Below, in pieces: positions 12,020 through 24,102 of a DNA stretch of 64,000 bases; position 1 is the stretch's first letter; every line of letters begins with the position of its first letter. Both the position numbers and the translations under genes were made by a program. The stretch comes from Chinchilla lanigera (taxonomy: Eukaryota > Chordata > Mammalia > Rodentia > Chinchillidae): assembly GCF_000276665.1 (NCBI RefSeq), contig NW_004955517.1, positions 2,231,279 to 2,295,278 on the forward strand, read 5' to 3'. The notes beneath the pieces were generated by a model. It saw only the letters and a program-made list of their open reading frames with translations, was not told the origin of the DNA and did not search any database.

Positions 12020-12345
12020 ATCCTTGAGCACTACTCAGCAATAAGAAAGAACAAACTATAAAAAAAATAATTTGAATAAAGTACCAAGTGGAATAAATAA
12101 CTCACAGACACACAAAAAAGAGTATTCATGTTGTACTATTCCATTTATATAAAGTTCAAAAAATAAACAAAACTCATTTGTGGTGACAGAAGTTAAAATG
12201 ATGGTTATCTCTGGAATGGACAGTAGTTTAAAATAGTATAAGGGGACTTTGGAGATAATGAAAATGTGTTATGTCTTAGTGTGGGAGGTGGTCCCATGGG
12301 TGTATTCATACATAAACAAATGTACTTTCATAAAGTGTATTAAAA
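12020..12345 (+). repeat. Old L1 3' end fragment
   Basis: 'gagcactactcagcaataagaaagaac', 'gtattcatgttgtactattcc' and 'tggttatctctggaatggacag' are typical of ancient L1 3' tails on the plus strand. Confidence 0.55.
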
Positions 12346-12379
12346 TGTTTTCCCAGTGAATTCATTTGAAGAATGAAGC

Positions 12380-13410
12380 TAAGCAAGCTTGGAGTACCCC
12401 AGTTTGAGGCCACCATCAAGGGAAGTATTGCTCATACTCTCCCAGCTATAGTGTTGCCTGGACTTCTCCATACAAATGACCAATAAATGCATGGAAAGCA
12501 TTCAGAATGGTTGGCCATTAGAGAACTACAAATTAAAACAACACTGAGGCTCCATCTCACTCCAGAAAGAATGGCATCATCAAGAAGTCAGATAATAACA
12601 GATGCTGGTGGGGCTGCAAGGAAAAGGCACCCTCTGCATTGTTGGTAGGAGTGTAAACTAGTGCAACCATTGTGGATATCAATGTGGAGATTCTTCAGAA
12701 AACTAAAGCTAGAGGTTCTATTTGACCCGGTTATTCTTCTAGATCTCTTCCTCAAAGACTTGAAGGCATCATATTATAGTGATTTGCTGGGCNNNNNNNN
12801 NNNNNNNNNNNNNNNNNNNNNNNNNNNNNNNNNNNNNNNNNNNNNNNNNNNNNNNNNNNNNNNNNNNNNNNNNNNNNNNNNNNNNNNNNNNNNNNNNNNN
12901 NNNNNNNNNNNNNNNNNNNNNNNNNNNNNNNNNNNNNNNNNNNNNNNNNNNNNNNNNNNNNNNNNNNNNNNNNNNNNNNNNNNNNNNNNNNNNNNNNNNN
13001 NNNNNNNNNNNNNNNNNNNNNNNNNNNNNNNNNNNNNNNNNNNNNNNNNNNNNNNNNNNNNNNNNNNNNNNNNNNNNNNNNNNNNNNNNNNNNNNNNNNN
13101 NNNNNNNNNNNNNNNNNNNNNNTAATGTTAAGTGAAACAAATCAGACATACAAATTTAAATATCACATGTTTTCCCTTTTTATGGGAATCCCAAAGTATA
13201 AACAAAGAGCAAAATAAAAGATAGACAACAGGAAGCAGTGAGATGGATCTTTATCAAATGGGAAAGGGGTCCAGAGATGGAGGGAGGGGGGAGGGAGGGA
13301 GAGGAGAGGAAGGGGAAATAAAATAATTAAGATGTATTTTGTACTAACACCCAACGATGCAAACATCTGCTAATAAAAATTAAAGCTAATAAAAAAGTCT
13401 TTTTTTTAAA
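12380..13410 (+). repeat. L1 3' fragment interrupted by the assembly gap
   Basis: Left of the gap is the L1 3' region: 'agagaactacaaattaaaacaac', 'ctccatctcactccagaaag', 'ttgttggtaggagtgtaaacta'. Right of the gap the same element continues with 'taatgttaagtgaaacaaatcagacatac' and a G/A-rich tail around 13275-13318, then an A-rich end near 13400. One element spanning the gap is the simplest reading. Confidence 0.75.
12793..13122. other. Assembly gap (330 N)
   Basis: There are 330 consecutive N. Open frames through it are meaningless. It falls within an L1 3' fragment, where multi-copy sequence may have blocked assembly. Confidence 0.99.
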
Positions 13411-14119
13411 AAAGAAATTTCTCCAAATAAGTACATTTTCCTTTCTACTAGCAAAGATCCCTCTGTCCCTTCCAATGGGAAGTTAATGACAATAGTGCAG
13501 TTTGGAGATTCTCGATCGTTTTTCCCAATGACTTTGTGGAATGAACTCAGAGCCTGGCTGAGGACATTGGGATATGTCAGACATCGGGACATGTGGGATA
13601 CTGACGCCTTTCCAAGGCCTAATCAAATTCTGCTAGTTGGTGGCCAGCTCTCTTGTTTTTGTGCAGTGAGAGGAGATCAGAAACTCACTGTCCTTCCAGC
13701 AGAGACAGCGTCTTCTGTGGCCAGGCAGTCGCACTCGGCTTCCGGGGTGGTGTTACTGCAGCCACTGACCCTGCCCCTCCCCTTCTCACCTATGACTCTG
13801 CGGATCTTGCCTAGAGGCGGGGCTGGTGTAAAAGGGCAGTGAGACTGACTCATATAACTAGCCATAATGCTGCTTCAGAGACACAAGTTGGTTCTGGAAT
13901 AAGTTTCGGATCCCGTCATCTACCATTTCTTGAGCATTTAGTATGTTGTCCATACAGTCTAAGTTGTGGGATTAAATTTTGTTTTTAAATACACATGAAC
14001 TTTATAATGTAGCCATTTTTTCAGTTTTTATGTATTAGTATGTGTTTGCAGTACGTAATGATCACGTTCCTTGTGGGGAGTGTACATGTACATGATGTAT
14101 TTTCACTCTATCCCTCCTT
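13411..14119. other. No gene recognised
   Basis: The stretch between two L1 fragments includes a short GC-rich part (13740-13840) with an open frame on each strand. Neither resembles a known protein. Confidence 0.5.
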
Positions 14120-14790
14120 CCATGTCTTGATCCCCTTCCCATCTGAACAAAGTTTGTCTTCCTGTTTTCGCTCTTATTCATATTTTGGGCTTCCTATATA
14201 AGAGAAATCATGTGATATTTAGGGTTGTGTGCCTGATTTATTTCACTTAACATTATGGTCTCAAGGTGCATCTATTTTGTCTGTTTTTGGAGGAGGGGAG
14301 TACTGGGAATCGAACTCGCGATCTTGCGCTTGCCAGTCAGTAGCTTGTGCTGCTGAGCTATATCCTCTGCGGTGCATCCATTTTAAATGACTCAAGGTGA
14401 TCTTTCTTTGTGGTGCAGCAGTACTCCTGCATGTATAAATACCATATTTTCTTTACTCCTTCATCTGTTGATAGATGTTGTTTATGGATGTTATTGTAAA
14501 TTGTGCTGCTATAAACGTGGATATGCAGGTATCATTGTACTATGCTGTCTTTAAGCCTTTTGGGAAAATACTTAGAAAAGGAATAGGTGGGTCAAGTGGA
14601 ATTTCTAGTTTCAGTTTTTTTGAGGCATCTCTATACTGGCTCTGTAGTGGTTGTATTAGCTAATATTCCCACCAACAGCGCAGAAGGGTTCCTTTCCCCC
14701 ACAGCCTCTCCAGCACTTGTTAGTATTTGATTTCTTGACGATGAGCGTCCCTTCTGGAGAGAGATGGAGTCCAGTGGCGTTAAGCTCATT
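14120..14790 (-). repeat. L1 3' fragment carrying an ID insertion
   Basis: The L1 3' pattern on the complementary strand: 'gatttatttcacttaacattatggtctc', 'gcagcagtactcctgcatg', 'attcccaccaacagcgcagaaggg', 'ccacagcctctccagcacttgtta'. It is split by the ID element at about 14279-14370. Confidence 0.75.
14279..14370 (-). mobile_element. ID SINE inserted in L1
   Basis: 'actgggaatcgaactcgcgatcttgcgcttgcc' followed by 'gctgagctatatcctc' is the reverse complement of a tRNA-derived ID element. The flanks GGTGCATCTATTTT (14265-14278) and GGTGCATCCATTTT (14371-14384) form a 14-base target duplication with one mismatch. Confidence 0.8.
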
Positions 14791-15117
14791 TGTGTTGCTG
14801 TGCGTTCATTGTCACCATTTATCCCTAGAACTCTTTTCATCTTGTGATCTGAAATTCTGTGCCTGTTTAACACTCACTCCCGTATCTCCTCCCCACAGCC
14901 CCAGAAGTCACTGTTTCACCTTGTGCCTCTGTAAATTTGACTACTTCAGGTGCCTCATTCAGGTTAAGTCCTGCTGTGGTTTACTTTTTGTAGCTGGCTT
15001 ATTCCATTCAGCATAATGCCCCAAGTTTCATCTCAAGATGTAGCAAGTGCCAGCATTTCCTTTCTTTTTAAGGTGATGCAATACTCCGTTGCAGGTACAA
15101 ATGTACATTTTACATAT

Positions 15118-15229
15118 TTTTTTTGGAGTCAGAGTCTCACTCTGCAGTTCAGGCAGGTCTTGAACTCACTTTGTAGCTCAGGCTGGCCTCAAATTTAGAG
15201 TGATCCTCACGCCTCAGCCTCCCGAGTTA
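15118..15229 (-). repeat. B1-type SINE
   Basis: 'cttgaactcactttgtagctcaggctggcctcaaattt' and 'ctcagcctcccgag' are the antisense B1/7SL-derived SINE pattern. It is nested in L1. Confidence 0.8.
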
Positions 15230-15594
15230 CATATTCAACCATTTGTGGATAATTGAGTTGCTTTTACTTTTTCTTATTGTGACATTTCTATGAACATGAG
15301 TGTACAAAGACCTGTTCATGTACCTGCTTTCAATTTCTTTGGGGATATATTCAGAAATGAAATGGCTTGATCATATGGTAATGCTGTTTTTAATATTTTA
15401 GAAAATGTCACCAACAGTGTAGAGGGTTCCTCTTTCCCTATTTCCTTGCCAGCATTTATTTCATGTTTTGTGTTTTGATATTAGCCATCCTAACGAGGTA
15501 ATATTTCATTATGGGTTTTGATTTACATCCTGTTAATGATTAGTGACATTGAGCGTATTTTCATGTGCATATAGACTATTTCTGTATCTTTCTT

Positions 15595-15740
15595 TTGTGG
15601 AACTTGGGATTGAATCCTTTGAAGCGAGCTATGTCCCCAGCCTTAAAAAAAAGTTTTTTTGAGGCAGGGTTTCACTAAATTACTCATGTGGGACTTTCAG
15701 AGTGGTGGGATTGTAGGCATGCACCACCACATCCTGTTTA
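15595..15740 (-). repeat. B4-like SINE (ID joined to B1)
   Basis: An ID-like half ('acttgggattgaatcctttg...gctatgtccccagcc') is followed by a B1-like half ('gaggcagggtttcact...gggattgtaggcatgcaccacc'). Confidence 0.65.
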
Positions 15741-15944
15741 TTTGGGTATGTTCTTCATAGAAATGTCAAGTTCTTTGTTGTTGAGTTGCAAGTGTTCCTT
15801 ATATATTGTGAGGAAGTTGTGTTTTGAACATTACCTCATTTACTCACAAAAACATGGAAATGTGGTGTTGTTAACTTTACACATTTACACTTTACCTAAA
15901 CCACACACGCAGAAGTTAACCTGCAATGAATTTACCAAACAAAC

Positions 15945-16080
15945 CTTTCTGAGTACTCACTGTGAGTCTGACACTGGTGAAAGCAGTGGGGATACAACAG
16001 GGAACAGAGGCTGCCTCCCTAAAGCAAACACTTTCCTAGGGAGACACACAAAAGACGATGCTGGTACACACACCATGGAT
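15945..16080 (+). repeat. L2 fragment
   Basis: 'gagtactcactgtgagtctgacactggtgaaagcagtggggatacaacagggaac' is a clear L2 3' region. Confidence 0.6.
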
Positions 16081-16254
16081 TTCCTCTGGGGTGATGAGAA
16101 CTCGAGAAAAACACACTGCCGGGGAAGGAGACTTGATGTATTGATGGGAGTTGGAGGAGGCTGAAATTTTAAACAGATTGGGCATTTAAACAAATTTCAC
16201 TTCTGAGATGTTAGAAGACGGAACTAAGAATGCAAAGGAAGCAGATAGTATCTT

Positions 16255-17600
16255 TCACATTTGGGAAATTTTCAGCCATTATTTCTTCTTGTATTTTTTG
16301 GACCTCACCCACTGCCACTTTTTTTTCTCCTGTTCTTCCAGGGCTTTGGGGACGTAAGTGTTAGATCTCTTGTTATAGTTCTAGAAGTTCCTGTGGCTCT
16401 GTTAATTTTTGGGTCTGTTTTCTCTCTGTGGTTTGGATTGCATAATTTGTATTGTCTTCAAATTCACCGATTCTTTCCTCTGTTCATTCAACTTTTCAAA
16501 AAATTTCCAGTTACTTTATTTTTCAGTTCTGAAATTTCCATTTGATTTTTCCTGTGTGTTTCCTTTTTTTTCGGTCAGACTATAAAATTTATTTTGTACA
16601 TATTTTCAATTGCTTGTGTAAGTGTTTTTATATTGGTTACTTCAAGATCTGAGTCAGATAACTCCTATTCTTGCCATCCTGGTGTTAGTGGCCGTTGTCT
16701 TTTTGTGTTCAGTTTGACATATATATATATTAAAATTTTATTGATTTATGTACAGTTTTGGTTTGTGTTGGGTGGGTTTTAGAACTTGAAACCTGGTTTT
16801 GGTTGTTCTGTGGTGAGTGTCTCCATCATATTTAAGCCTTTGTTTAGACAGCTTCCTCTGTACTTCATCAGTGGGCAGAGAAGAAAGGGGCCTCCCGTCA
16901 GGTCTGAGTGGAAGTCCAGGCTCCCTCTGTGGATTCCACTGGGAGTGACATTGTGGGTGCGTGTGTATGTGCTTGTGTGCTTGTGCATGTGTGTGTGGGG
17001 CTGGGATCCTTGTTGCTTGTGGTCAAGAGTGACAGCTCTGGCTTCCTGAGCCTGGGTGGCAGCAGAGCGCCTTGCTATTGTTCCCCATGTGACTCCAACA
17101 CCCTGGGTGGAGTTGCCTCATTGCTGTTGAAAGGTGGGGAAGGCTCCACTTGTCCACCAGGACCCTAGGGACCCACCCACCCTGTAGAGATGGAGAAGGT
17201 CCTGGACATTCTGACGGGGGGAGGCCTTGTATTTTTGCTACTGAAGATGGCCATCCTTGGGCTCTGTCTTAGCCACCCTCGACAGTGCTCTGATGTGGTA
17301 ACTCTGGGCTCTGTGGCAGCTGGGGAGGTGGCAGTTTTGGCCGAGCACTGGTCCTCTGTTGACCTGGCGGAGGGGCATGGCTGCTTGTAACTGTGTTTAC
17401 TGCGGCGAAGTAGAAGTGCTGACTTTCTAGCTACTTTTTTGGCCTCTCTACGCCACCATTTCCTGATCCTTTGATTCAGAGATCTTTGTGGGCTTGGCAC
17501 TTCTGGTGGCAGCTTCTCTAGTGCCCAGCTGGAGGTACCTGAGACTGGAAGCAACCCCAGGGCGCTCACTGCCAGGAGGATTTTATGTCCCAAGGGCCCT
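16255..17600 (-). repeat. Old L1-type LINE, ORF1 and 5' region
   Basis: 16261-16700 follows an older L1 ORF1 on the complementary strand ('gggaaattttcagccattatttcttc', 'aaattcaccgattctttcctctgttc', 'atttttcagttctgaaatttccatttg'). The GC-richer part to about 17600 probably is the 5' part of the same element. The 142-codon minus-strand open frame at 17165-17593 lies in it and matches no protein I know. Confidence 0.5.
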
Positions 17601-17750
17601 TCCTGACTCTACCTTTTAGACTAGCCTGCTTTATCATATTTAATAATTTCCCCAGAAATACTGTGAAAATATGTTCACTCCGTTTTCCTGGGTGTAGAAG
17701 TCTCTATGAAATTTTAGAAATACTGGCTTGTTTAAATATTTACTGGGAGG

Positions 17751-17916
17751 CTGGGCGTGGTGGTGCATGCCTGTAATTCCAGCACTCGGGAGGTTGAGGC
17801 AGGAGGATCGTTGTGAGTTTGAGACAAACTTGAACCATAAGTGAGCTCAAGGCCAGCCTGAATGAGACCCTTTATCAAAAAGACAAAAAAAAAAAAAAGA
17901 AAAAAGAAAAAAAAAT
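17751..17916 (+). repeat. B1-type SINE with A-rich tail
   Basis: 'ggctgggcgtggtggtgcatgcctgtaattccagcac' and 'gaggttgaggcaggagg' form the 7SL-derived head. The A-rich tail runs 17878-17916. An extra segment, 'gaaccataagtgagctcaaggccagcctg', makes it longer than a mouse B1. Confidence 0.85.
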
Positions 17917-20600
17917 ATTCACTGTGTATCTATGATTAGGCTCCAAGAAGTTGAGAAACTTGCTGAAGAGCGTATTTGCTGAGTGACCCCATGCAGCTGA
18001 CATGGACACCATGATTCTTTGCCCACAGCTGCACCCATTCCACGAAGCTACACTGTGTCCCTCCATCCCAGTGGCCTTCACGTCCTGCTTAGTCAGTGCC
18101 TATCTATGGTATCTCCGTGTCCCTCTGCCTCTGTCTGTGTGTCTGTGCAGTGACAGCTGCCTGTCTAGTCCTCTCTCTGTCTCTCACAGTCTCTCCTGCT
18201 GTCCTCTTTCTGCGTATTCCTGCTGCTGCTGTCCATGGCCTGCATGGGACAGATGGCCTTTATAATGAGGCCCTGTGCAGGTCAGGCAGCACACCCACAG
18301 CTGAGTCAGGATTCAGGCTGCGTGGAAGTGCTGCATGGCAGGACGAATCCTCCTGCCCTCTGTGATTTATGTAACATCTCGTTTGGTGGTTTGTCTACTT
18401 CTTTGGGATTTGTTGCCCGGGGCTAGCAGGCACTGGGCCAAGCTTACCACCACAATGCAGTGGGTCCCCTTGCCTGGCCCTTTCTTCCTGCTGGCTAGGC
18501 ATTGGCAAAACCGCCTGGAAGGATGTGGCTTTGTCATCAGCCCATAGAGCACTGCTGCCAGCAGGTGGCCTGCAGCGCTTCAAAGCCTGTCTATTCAGTG
18601 GAAATTAAATTTCTGAGTAAAGATGGCCACCAGCATGGGCTTTATTGCCTTATAATACTATAACGGGGCGGGGGTGGTGGGGGCAGCAGGGTCCTTTAAT
18701 TTCACGTGACTGCCTGTCCCTGTGCAGACTGTTCTGGTGCTTGAGAGGGGGAGAAACTGCTTCTGATGCTCGTGCTCTCAGGAGCGTGCTGGGCCTCACT
18801 CATGAATAAAACATGCCCTGCAATTGCAGAGACACAGCCAGCATGCCCATCTACGTGGGATCAGTGCCTGTTATCCTGTTAATTAACACAGAAAATGTAA
18901 CAAAATGTAGGCTTTCTCCTGTCAGTCACTGCTCGTGAAGAAGGTCCAGAATCTCTTTGGTTTACCCATGCGTTCCAAATTTAGGATTTTAATGCCCACG
19001 GTGTGAAGGAACCAGGTGAGAACGCTCAGCTCAGCATAAAGTTTCATGGAAGATCTGTAGGAATTGTTCTCCCTGACGAGGTGAAGGGCGCTCAGCATCC
19101 TTTCCGGAAGTGGGAACTCATGCGGGGAGGGACTGGCTTTCAAAGCCTTCTGAAGGGGTTTAACTGTGTACATACAAAATCTGAATTTATTTTTGTATAA
19201 ATGACACATAGAGGTACTTTATAAACCAAACATGTCAAAAGATAGGTAAAGGACACTTAACCTTCCTATTCTTGTGCCCTCTACCCAGTTCTGTTTTTAC
19301 TGTAGTTATAATTACTTTAGTCTTAATTAGTTAGAAAGTTTGAATTTTTCTCTCTCAAGAGTATCCCATGCATGATTTTCACACCAAACCCAGACGGTCT
19401 TCATCCTTCAGGCTACAAGGCCCATAATAAATGCAGACACGAATCCACAACTATAAAACCAGATCCCCAGTGGAGAAACGGTAAATTCTTTCCTCCCTCT
19501 CTGCGGAGGACCTTTCAGAGGCATGCTTCTGTTCCTCACTCCCAAGAAGCTGTTTCCTGTGCTCCTCCTGCGAGAGGGCAAGGTCCTCACTGGGAGTGCT
19601 CTGAGCCCCTGCTGTTGGCGCGGTGGGGTTCTCTGCTCTCCCCTTGGTGGACCCGGTGATTATTCCTCCCCTGCTGCTCTGCAACACATCTATTCAAGTA
19701 CATGTCTGCCTTTGTCTAGGGAACTGGACTTCCCCACCTCCTCTCATACCTTTATTTTCCTCATTTTTTTGTATCTCCAGCATGTGAGCTTTCAAGCCCA
19801 GCAGACTTTTCTTTCCTCTGTCAGAGTTTGAGCTCAATATGTACCGAAGAATAAAATACGATATACTATAAATTTTGATTGGTGCTTCTATGTTGAAGAG
19901 AATGTGATTTAGCCTGGAGAAATTTGGATTCCTAGAATAACAAGATTTACTTCTTTAAAGGGATTTTTGTTTTACTCTGTTTCAGAGCACAATCTCACCA
20001 TGGTGTGCATACAGGGTTTTAAAAATGCAGTTTTGATGAAATTGTCCTTTTGAAACTCAGAAACAGCTGGCAATATGTCTTTTTCTTGGCATGTTTGAAA
20101 TTGGGCAGGTAGAAATAAAGATAATCAAGTTATAAACAGAAATATCCAATCTTAAGCTCAACAGAGATATTAATACACTGAAGAATTTATTTGGGGGAAT
20201 TCTAATTTCCCTAACAAAATATATGTCCTTCTGAGATATGACTTAGGAAAGCAGGGAAAGAAATATCCTTGAACTCCTCAGCACCTGTCACAATGATGAA
20301 TTGTTACACGGCTTGTCTGCCGAAGCAAATGCCACTACCAATTTTAAGTCACCAAGCCCTCTGTGGGTTTCAGGAACACAGAGCCACTAAAAATAACACC
20401 CACATAAAGATTAACTGATATCTCAGTTACCTGCACAAGACTACCGTTGACACTGTTGATCAACAAGAATTCCCATTGCTTCAGATGCTCAGATACTTCT
20501 TTTCAAATGTGTAATTTAGAACATTACTTTGGGGAGGAATTCACTGGAGCACATCTTGGAACCATTTCTTTATAACCTCATGAGTTAGATCCACGCTTGC
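17917..20600. other. Intergenic DNA, no gene recognised
   Basis: No coding signal is seen. 18080-18240 is C/T-rich ('cctctgtctgtgtgtctgtgcag'). Overlapping frames at 19370-19860 do not look like protein genes. Confidence 0.5.
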
Positions 20601-20609
20601 TTTGTGCTT

Positions 20610-21330
20610 ATTCATCTACATGCACATTTATTCATGCGTTCGTTGTTTGGTGTCCGGTAGTCAATGCAGACTGAATGCCAGTTGTGTACCATCACTCTGA
20701 GAGGGCGGGGAACTATAGACAAATGCCTGCCTCCACGATGCTTCGTTTTATGGGGGATAAATACCTCTTGACAAGGTTGGTCGCTTGCACTATGGTCACA
20801 ATAAACAAACATGAAAGTTACTGATTTTGATTTGAGAATCTGTCACAGCTTGATGGGGTAGCTTGGGGTGACAAATTTGAGTGGGGAACAACTTAGGTTG
20901 GGGGACCAAGAGATGCCTGTCTGGTGACATTTGAGCTGAGTCTGTGAATCCCTCTGCAGGCAGAGAGAACAGCCTGTGGGACATTCTGAGGCTGGGAAGG
21001 AGGCTATGGGGACCGGAGGGCGACCCTCGCTGTCACTCCTGGAGGCCAGCATTTGTCTGCAGGGCAACAGGAGCCATGGAGATGCTGCGGACCTGCTAGG
21101 GAGTGGGTAGTGGGTTACCATGCACAGGGCGTCAGGATGGTGAAAGAACCCCTGGGGAGCCAGTCTGGGGACTGTTGACCCACAGTGAAGATCAGGAAAA
21201 AGAGATTTGTACCAGGAATAGCAGGAAACTGGGGACACTAAAGGGACAAGTTTTAGAAGTCATGGAGATGCGGAGAAAAGAGGATCAAAATGACTACCAA
21301 GTTGCTGACCGAGCCAACTAACTTCACCAA
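20610..21330 (+). repeat. L2 fragment, long
   Basis: 'catttattcatgcgttcgttg' and 'gactgaatgccagttgtgtacc' open the element. Then 'ggtgacatttgagctgagtctgtgaatc', 'gcaggcagagagaacagcctg' and 'ggaggccagcatttg' keep L2 order over 700 bases. Confidence 0.6.
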
Positions 21331-21799
21331 CTGGATCTGTCAGAGTCCCTGTTATTCCCACAGGTAGAGACAAGGGGAGAGATCATCAGTCTTGCCAAGA
21401 GGTGGAGAGAGAAGGGGGAGGAGACGGGCAGGCACTTGGGGACTCCAGGCCTCCTCCAGGCCTCAGGGACCTTCATGGAGACATGCCGCATGCAGCTGAG
21501 TAACAGTTCTGATCAGTGGAGAAGGCCTGGCCTGGGGACTGAGATTTCAGAGCTCGTTCATCAGACCCCTTGTGAGGGTCTAAGGATGATACGGACGAGG
21601 ACACTGTTCCTTCCCTCCAGCAGACCATTGTGTGGAGCCCTGGGCGGAGGAAATATTTGGTGACAGTAGCGTGCGTGGAGTGCCAGGGGCATCCCCAAGG
21701 GTAAGCTACTCCCTCTTGTGAGAAGGTGCAGGTGGCTTAGTAGAGGAGGAACCGTAATCAGTGTATCGCCTGTGTGATGCTACTGTTCGTACTCTATGA

Positions 21800-21985
21800 A
21801 CAATCCATACCATAAGGGTTTGTTTAATGTGATTATCTGGGGAGTACATGATACTTTGTGTAGTCCCAGCACTGTTCCAGGTATAGGGGACACAGGTCAC
21901 ACATCCGGGAGTAAAGTCCCAGCCCTTCATGGAGCTGATATTCAAGTGAGAGAGAGAAAGAGCAAATAACAAATGAAGATATAAT
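21800..21985 (+). repeat. L2 fragment
   Basis: 'gtcccagcactgttccaggtataggggacacagg' and 'agcccttcatggagctgatattcaagtgagag' match the L2 3' region. Confidence 0.65.
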
Positions 21986-22749
21986 TTTAGGTCTGTGCGT
22001 AATCTCTCTCATTGGTCTGTAGAAACATGGAAGCAAAAATTATGTCTTATTTATCTTGCTGGATGCAGTAAGCACATGGCACCAAAGATCCTGTCTGTAA
22101 AGGATGAATTTTCATTCATTAGAGGCTTCAGCAGGTACTGCAGACCAAGAGAATGAGAACTGGTTGATTCCCAACAAGAACTTGGTACTAATTTTCAGAA
22201 CAATGATTAGTTTTGATCATTACCAGCTACTGAGAATTTGAAGTAAGTCTGCTAAGAAATTTGCTACATTGCATCATTTCCCCTTTTACTTACAGACTAG
22301 TATGCAGTATAATGGCTGAAGATGTCCGTATTATAATTCTTGGAACATAAAGAATGGGGTAGATTAAGTAGCAAAAGGGAACGAAGGTTGCTGATGGAAA
22401 TAAGGTTGCTGATCAGCTAACCTTAAAAGTGAGAAATTATTCTGCATTGTCCATGTGGGCCCACTGCGATGACAGAGATTCTTAAAAGTGGGGGTCAGAG
22501 GCAGCCAAAAGTTAGGGTTACGCTATGTTAGAAGAACCTGACCTGTTCTGTCTAGCTTTGAAGATGGGGCAAGGGGGCCACAAGCCAGGGAATGTATGTG
22601 GCCCCTGAAAGTTGGAAATGATGAGGAATTGATTCTCCTTGAACCCTATGTTGGACTTCTGTCCTGCAGAACTATCATCTGATAAATTTGTGTTAAGCCA
22701 GTAAATCAAGTAATTTTCTCAGAAGTCTGCATAAACTAATACAGGTAGA
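21986..22749. other. Intergenic DNA, nothing recognised
   Basis: No gene or clear repeat is seen in this moderately A/T-rich stretch. Confidence 0.5.
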
Positions 22750-22895
22750 GGTCATCTCCTCTTAGATGGCTGGCAGTCACAGGAGGCTCAGAAATGTTGA
22801 GGTCCTATCCAAGATTGAACAGCTTGGTTTGCATGGTAGAAGTAGGATTTGACTCCAGGTCTACCTGACTCCAAGCTGATGTTTATGTTCTGCTG
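22750..22895 (-). repeat. MIR SINE
   Basis: 'ggctcagaaatgttgaggtcctatccaag' followed by 'gtaggatttgactccaggtctacctgactccaagctgatg' is the reverse MIR end. Confidence 0.6.
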
Positions 22896-23014
22896 CTAGG
22901 AATTTATATGATCCGTGTATGCCATAAAGCTCACGTGTATCCAACCCGCATCCCACAGTCTGTGTGCAGCCCTGGACACTAAGAATGCAGCAAGGTCACA
23001 CACTTTCAACGTTA

Positions 23015-23185
23015 TTATGTGGGTTTTTTTTCCCAGTGCTGGGAATTGGACACAGGACCTTTGCACTGAGTTGCATCCCCAGTCTTTTTTTATTGTATAA
23101 TTTTGAGATAGCATCTTGTTAAGTCTCTAAACTGCTCAGTCTGGGCTCCCGGAGTGCTGGATTTGCAGGTCTTATTGTGCGGTTT
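23015..23185 (-). repeat. B4-like SINE (ID joined to B1)
   Basis: 'ccagtgctgggaattggacacaggacctttgcactgagttgcatccccag' is an antisense ID. It is followed by a decayed B1 half ending 'gctcccggagtgctggatttgcagg'. Confidence 0.6.
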
Positions 23186-24102
23186 TTAGCAATCTCTTTC
23201 AGGACTCGATCTGTGGGGCTTCATGGGCAAAGGAAGGCCTGGCTCAGGGCTAACTCTGCCTCCTGTGCCACCACTGTCTGCCCAGCAGGAACGTGTGCAT
23301 CAGAGCTCACATGCTTTTACTGTGTGGGAGAGTAAACCGCTACCCACACGTGCGTTCTGTGAAGCAAGCATTTATTATTAAACAGATGTGTAAATTTTCT
23401 GATTTAATTACTAAGAATTTAATAAGTAAAAATATAAAAGTAGGAAGGCTCATTGCTTAAATATTTTGTATGTGGCCCCAGTCAGTTCCTCTGCACTTGG
23501 TGTGCTGTGGGCAAGTTAAAAGCTTGGACGCCCATGGAAATACCAAGTGCCTAAAGGTACAGTAGAGCTCTCAGCTCCCGAGACAGACTTGACCCCGTCT
23601 CATCTGTGGCAACTGACAGTGTGAAATGCACTCCTTGCAAGTGTCTGAGGCACAGTCCGCTAAGCTCTACAGGTGCAGAAATCGTCACAAACTGTGACCC
23701 TTTAACAGAAGGTGTATAAGCTCCAGGACGGTGAGATTAGCAAAGAACTTGGGAAAAGGCCAGTAACACTTGGCACAACTTGTCACTTACTTTTACCAAG
23801 TTTCGGAAGTGATACAGCTGTAGCAATCAGTCAGAATAGACTTGATTGTGTGAAGAAACCAGAGGAGAAAATAAATATCTAGGAGGAATGTTGGATCCCA
23901 GCAAAGAGATGCATCGCAGCAGTCACTGGGTTATCTGCAGTTCGTCCCCTAACCCTGTGATGTGATCCCAGGAGACGTGAAGACCCCACCCACCCTGCTT
24001 GGGGGTGCTTGGGGTTTTTTGCTTTCTTGTGATCGTCAGAGTGGCAGGAGAGCAGGAACGTGTTACTGGTTACTCAGGTTCACTTGCTTAGGTTTGTTTA
24101 TT
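23186..24102. other. Intergenic DNA, nothing recognised
   Basis: No gene, RNA or repeat was recognised. Confidence 0.5.

Larger units (their letters stand above)
14880..15830 (-). repeat. Old L1 3' fragment with nested SINEs
   Basis: Complementary-strand L1 text ('cttattccattcagcataatgcccc', 'tttggggatatattcagaaatg', 'tgtcaccaacagtgtagaggg', 'gccagcatttatttcatg') is interrupted by a B1 (15118-15229) and a B4-like SINE (15595-15740). It then resumes to about 15830 ('tgttgttgagttgcaagtgttcc'). Confidence 0.7.

Noticed and set aside
12661..13149. Open frames of 118-154 codons across the gap
   Set aside because: Most of their length is N, so they carry no information.
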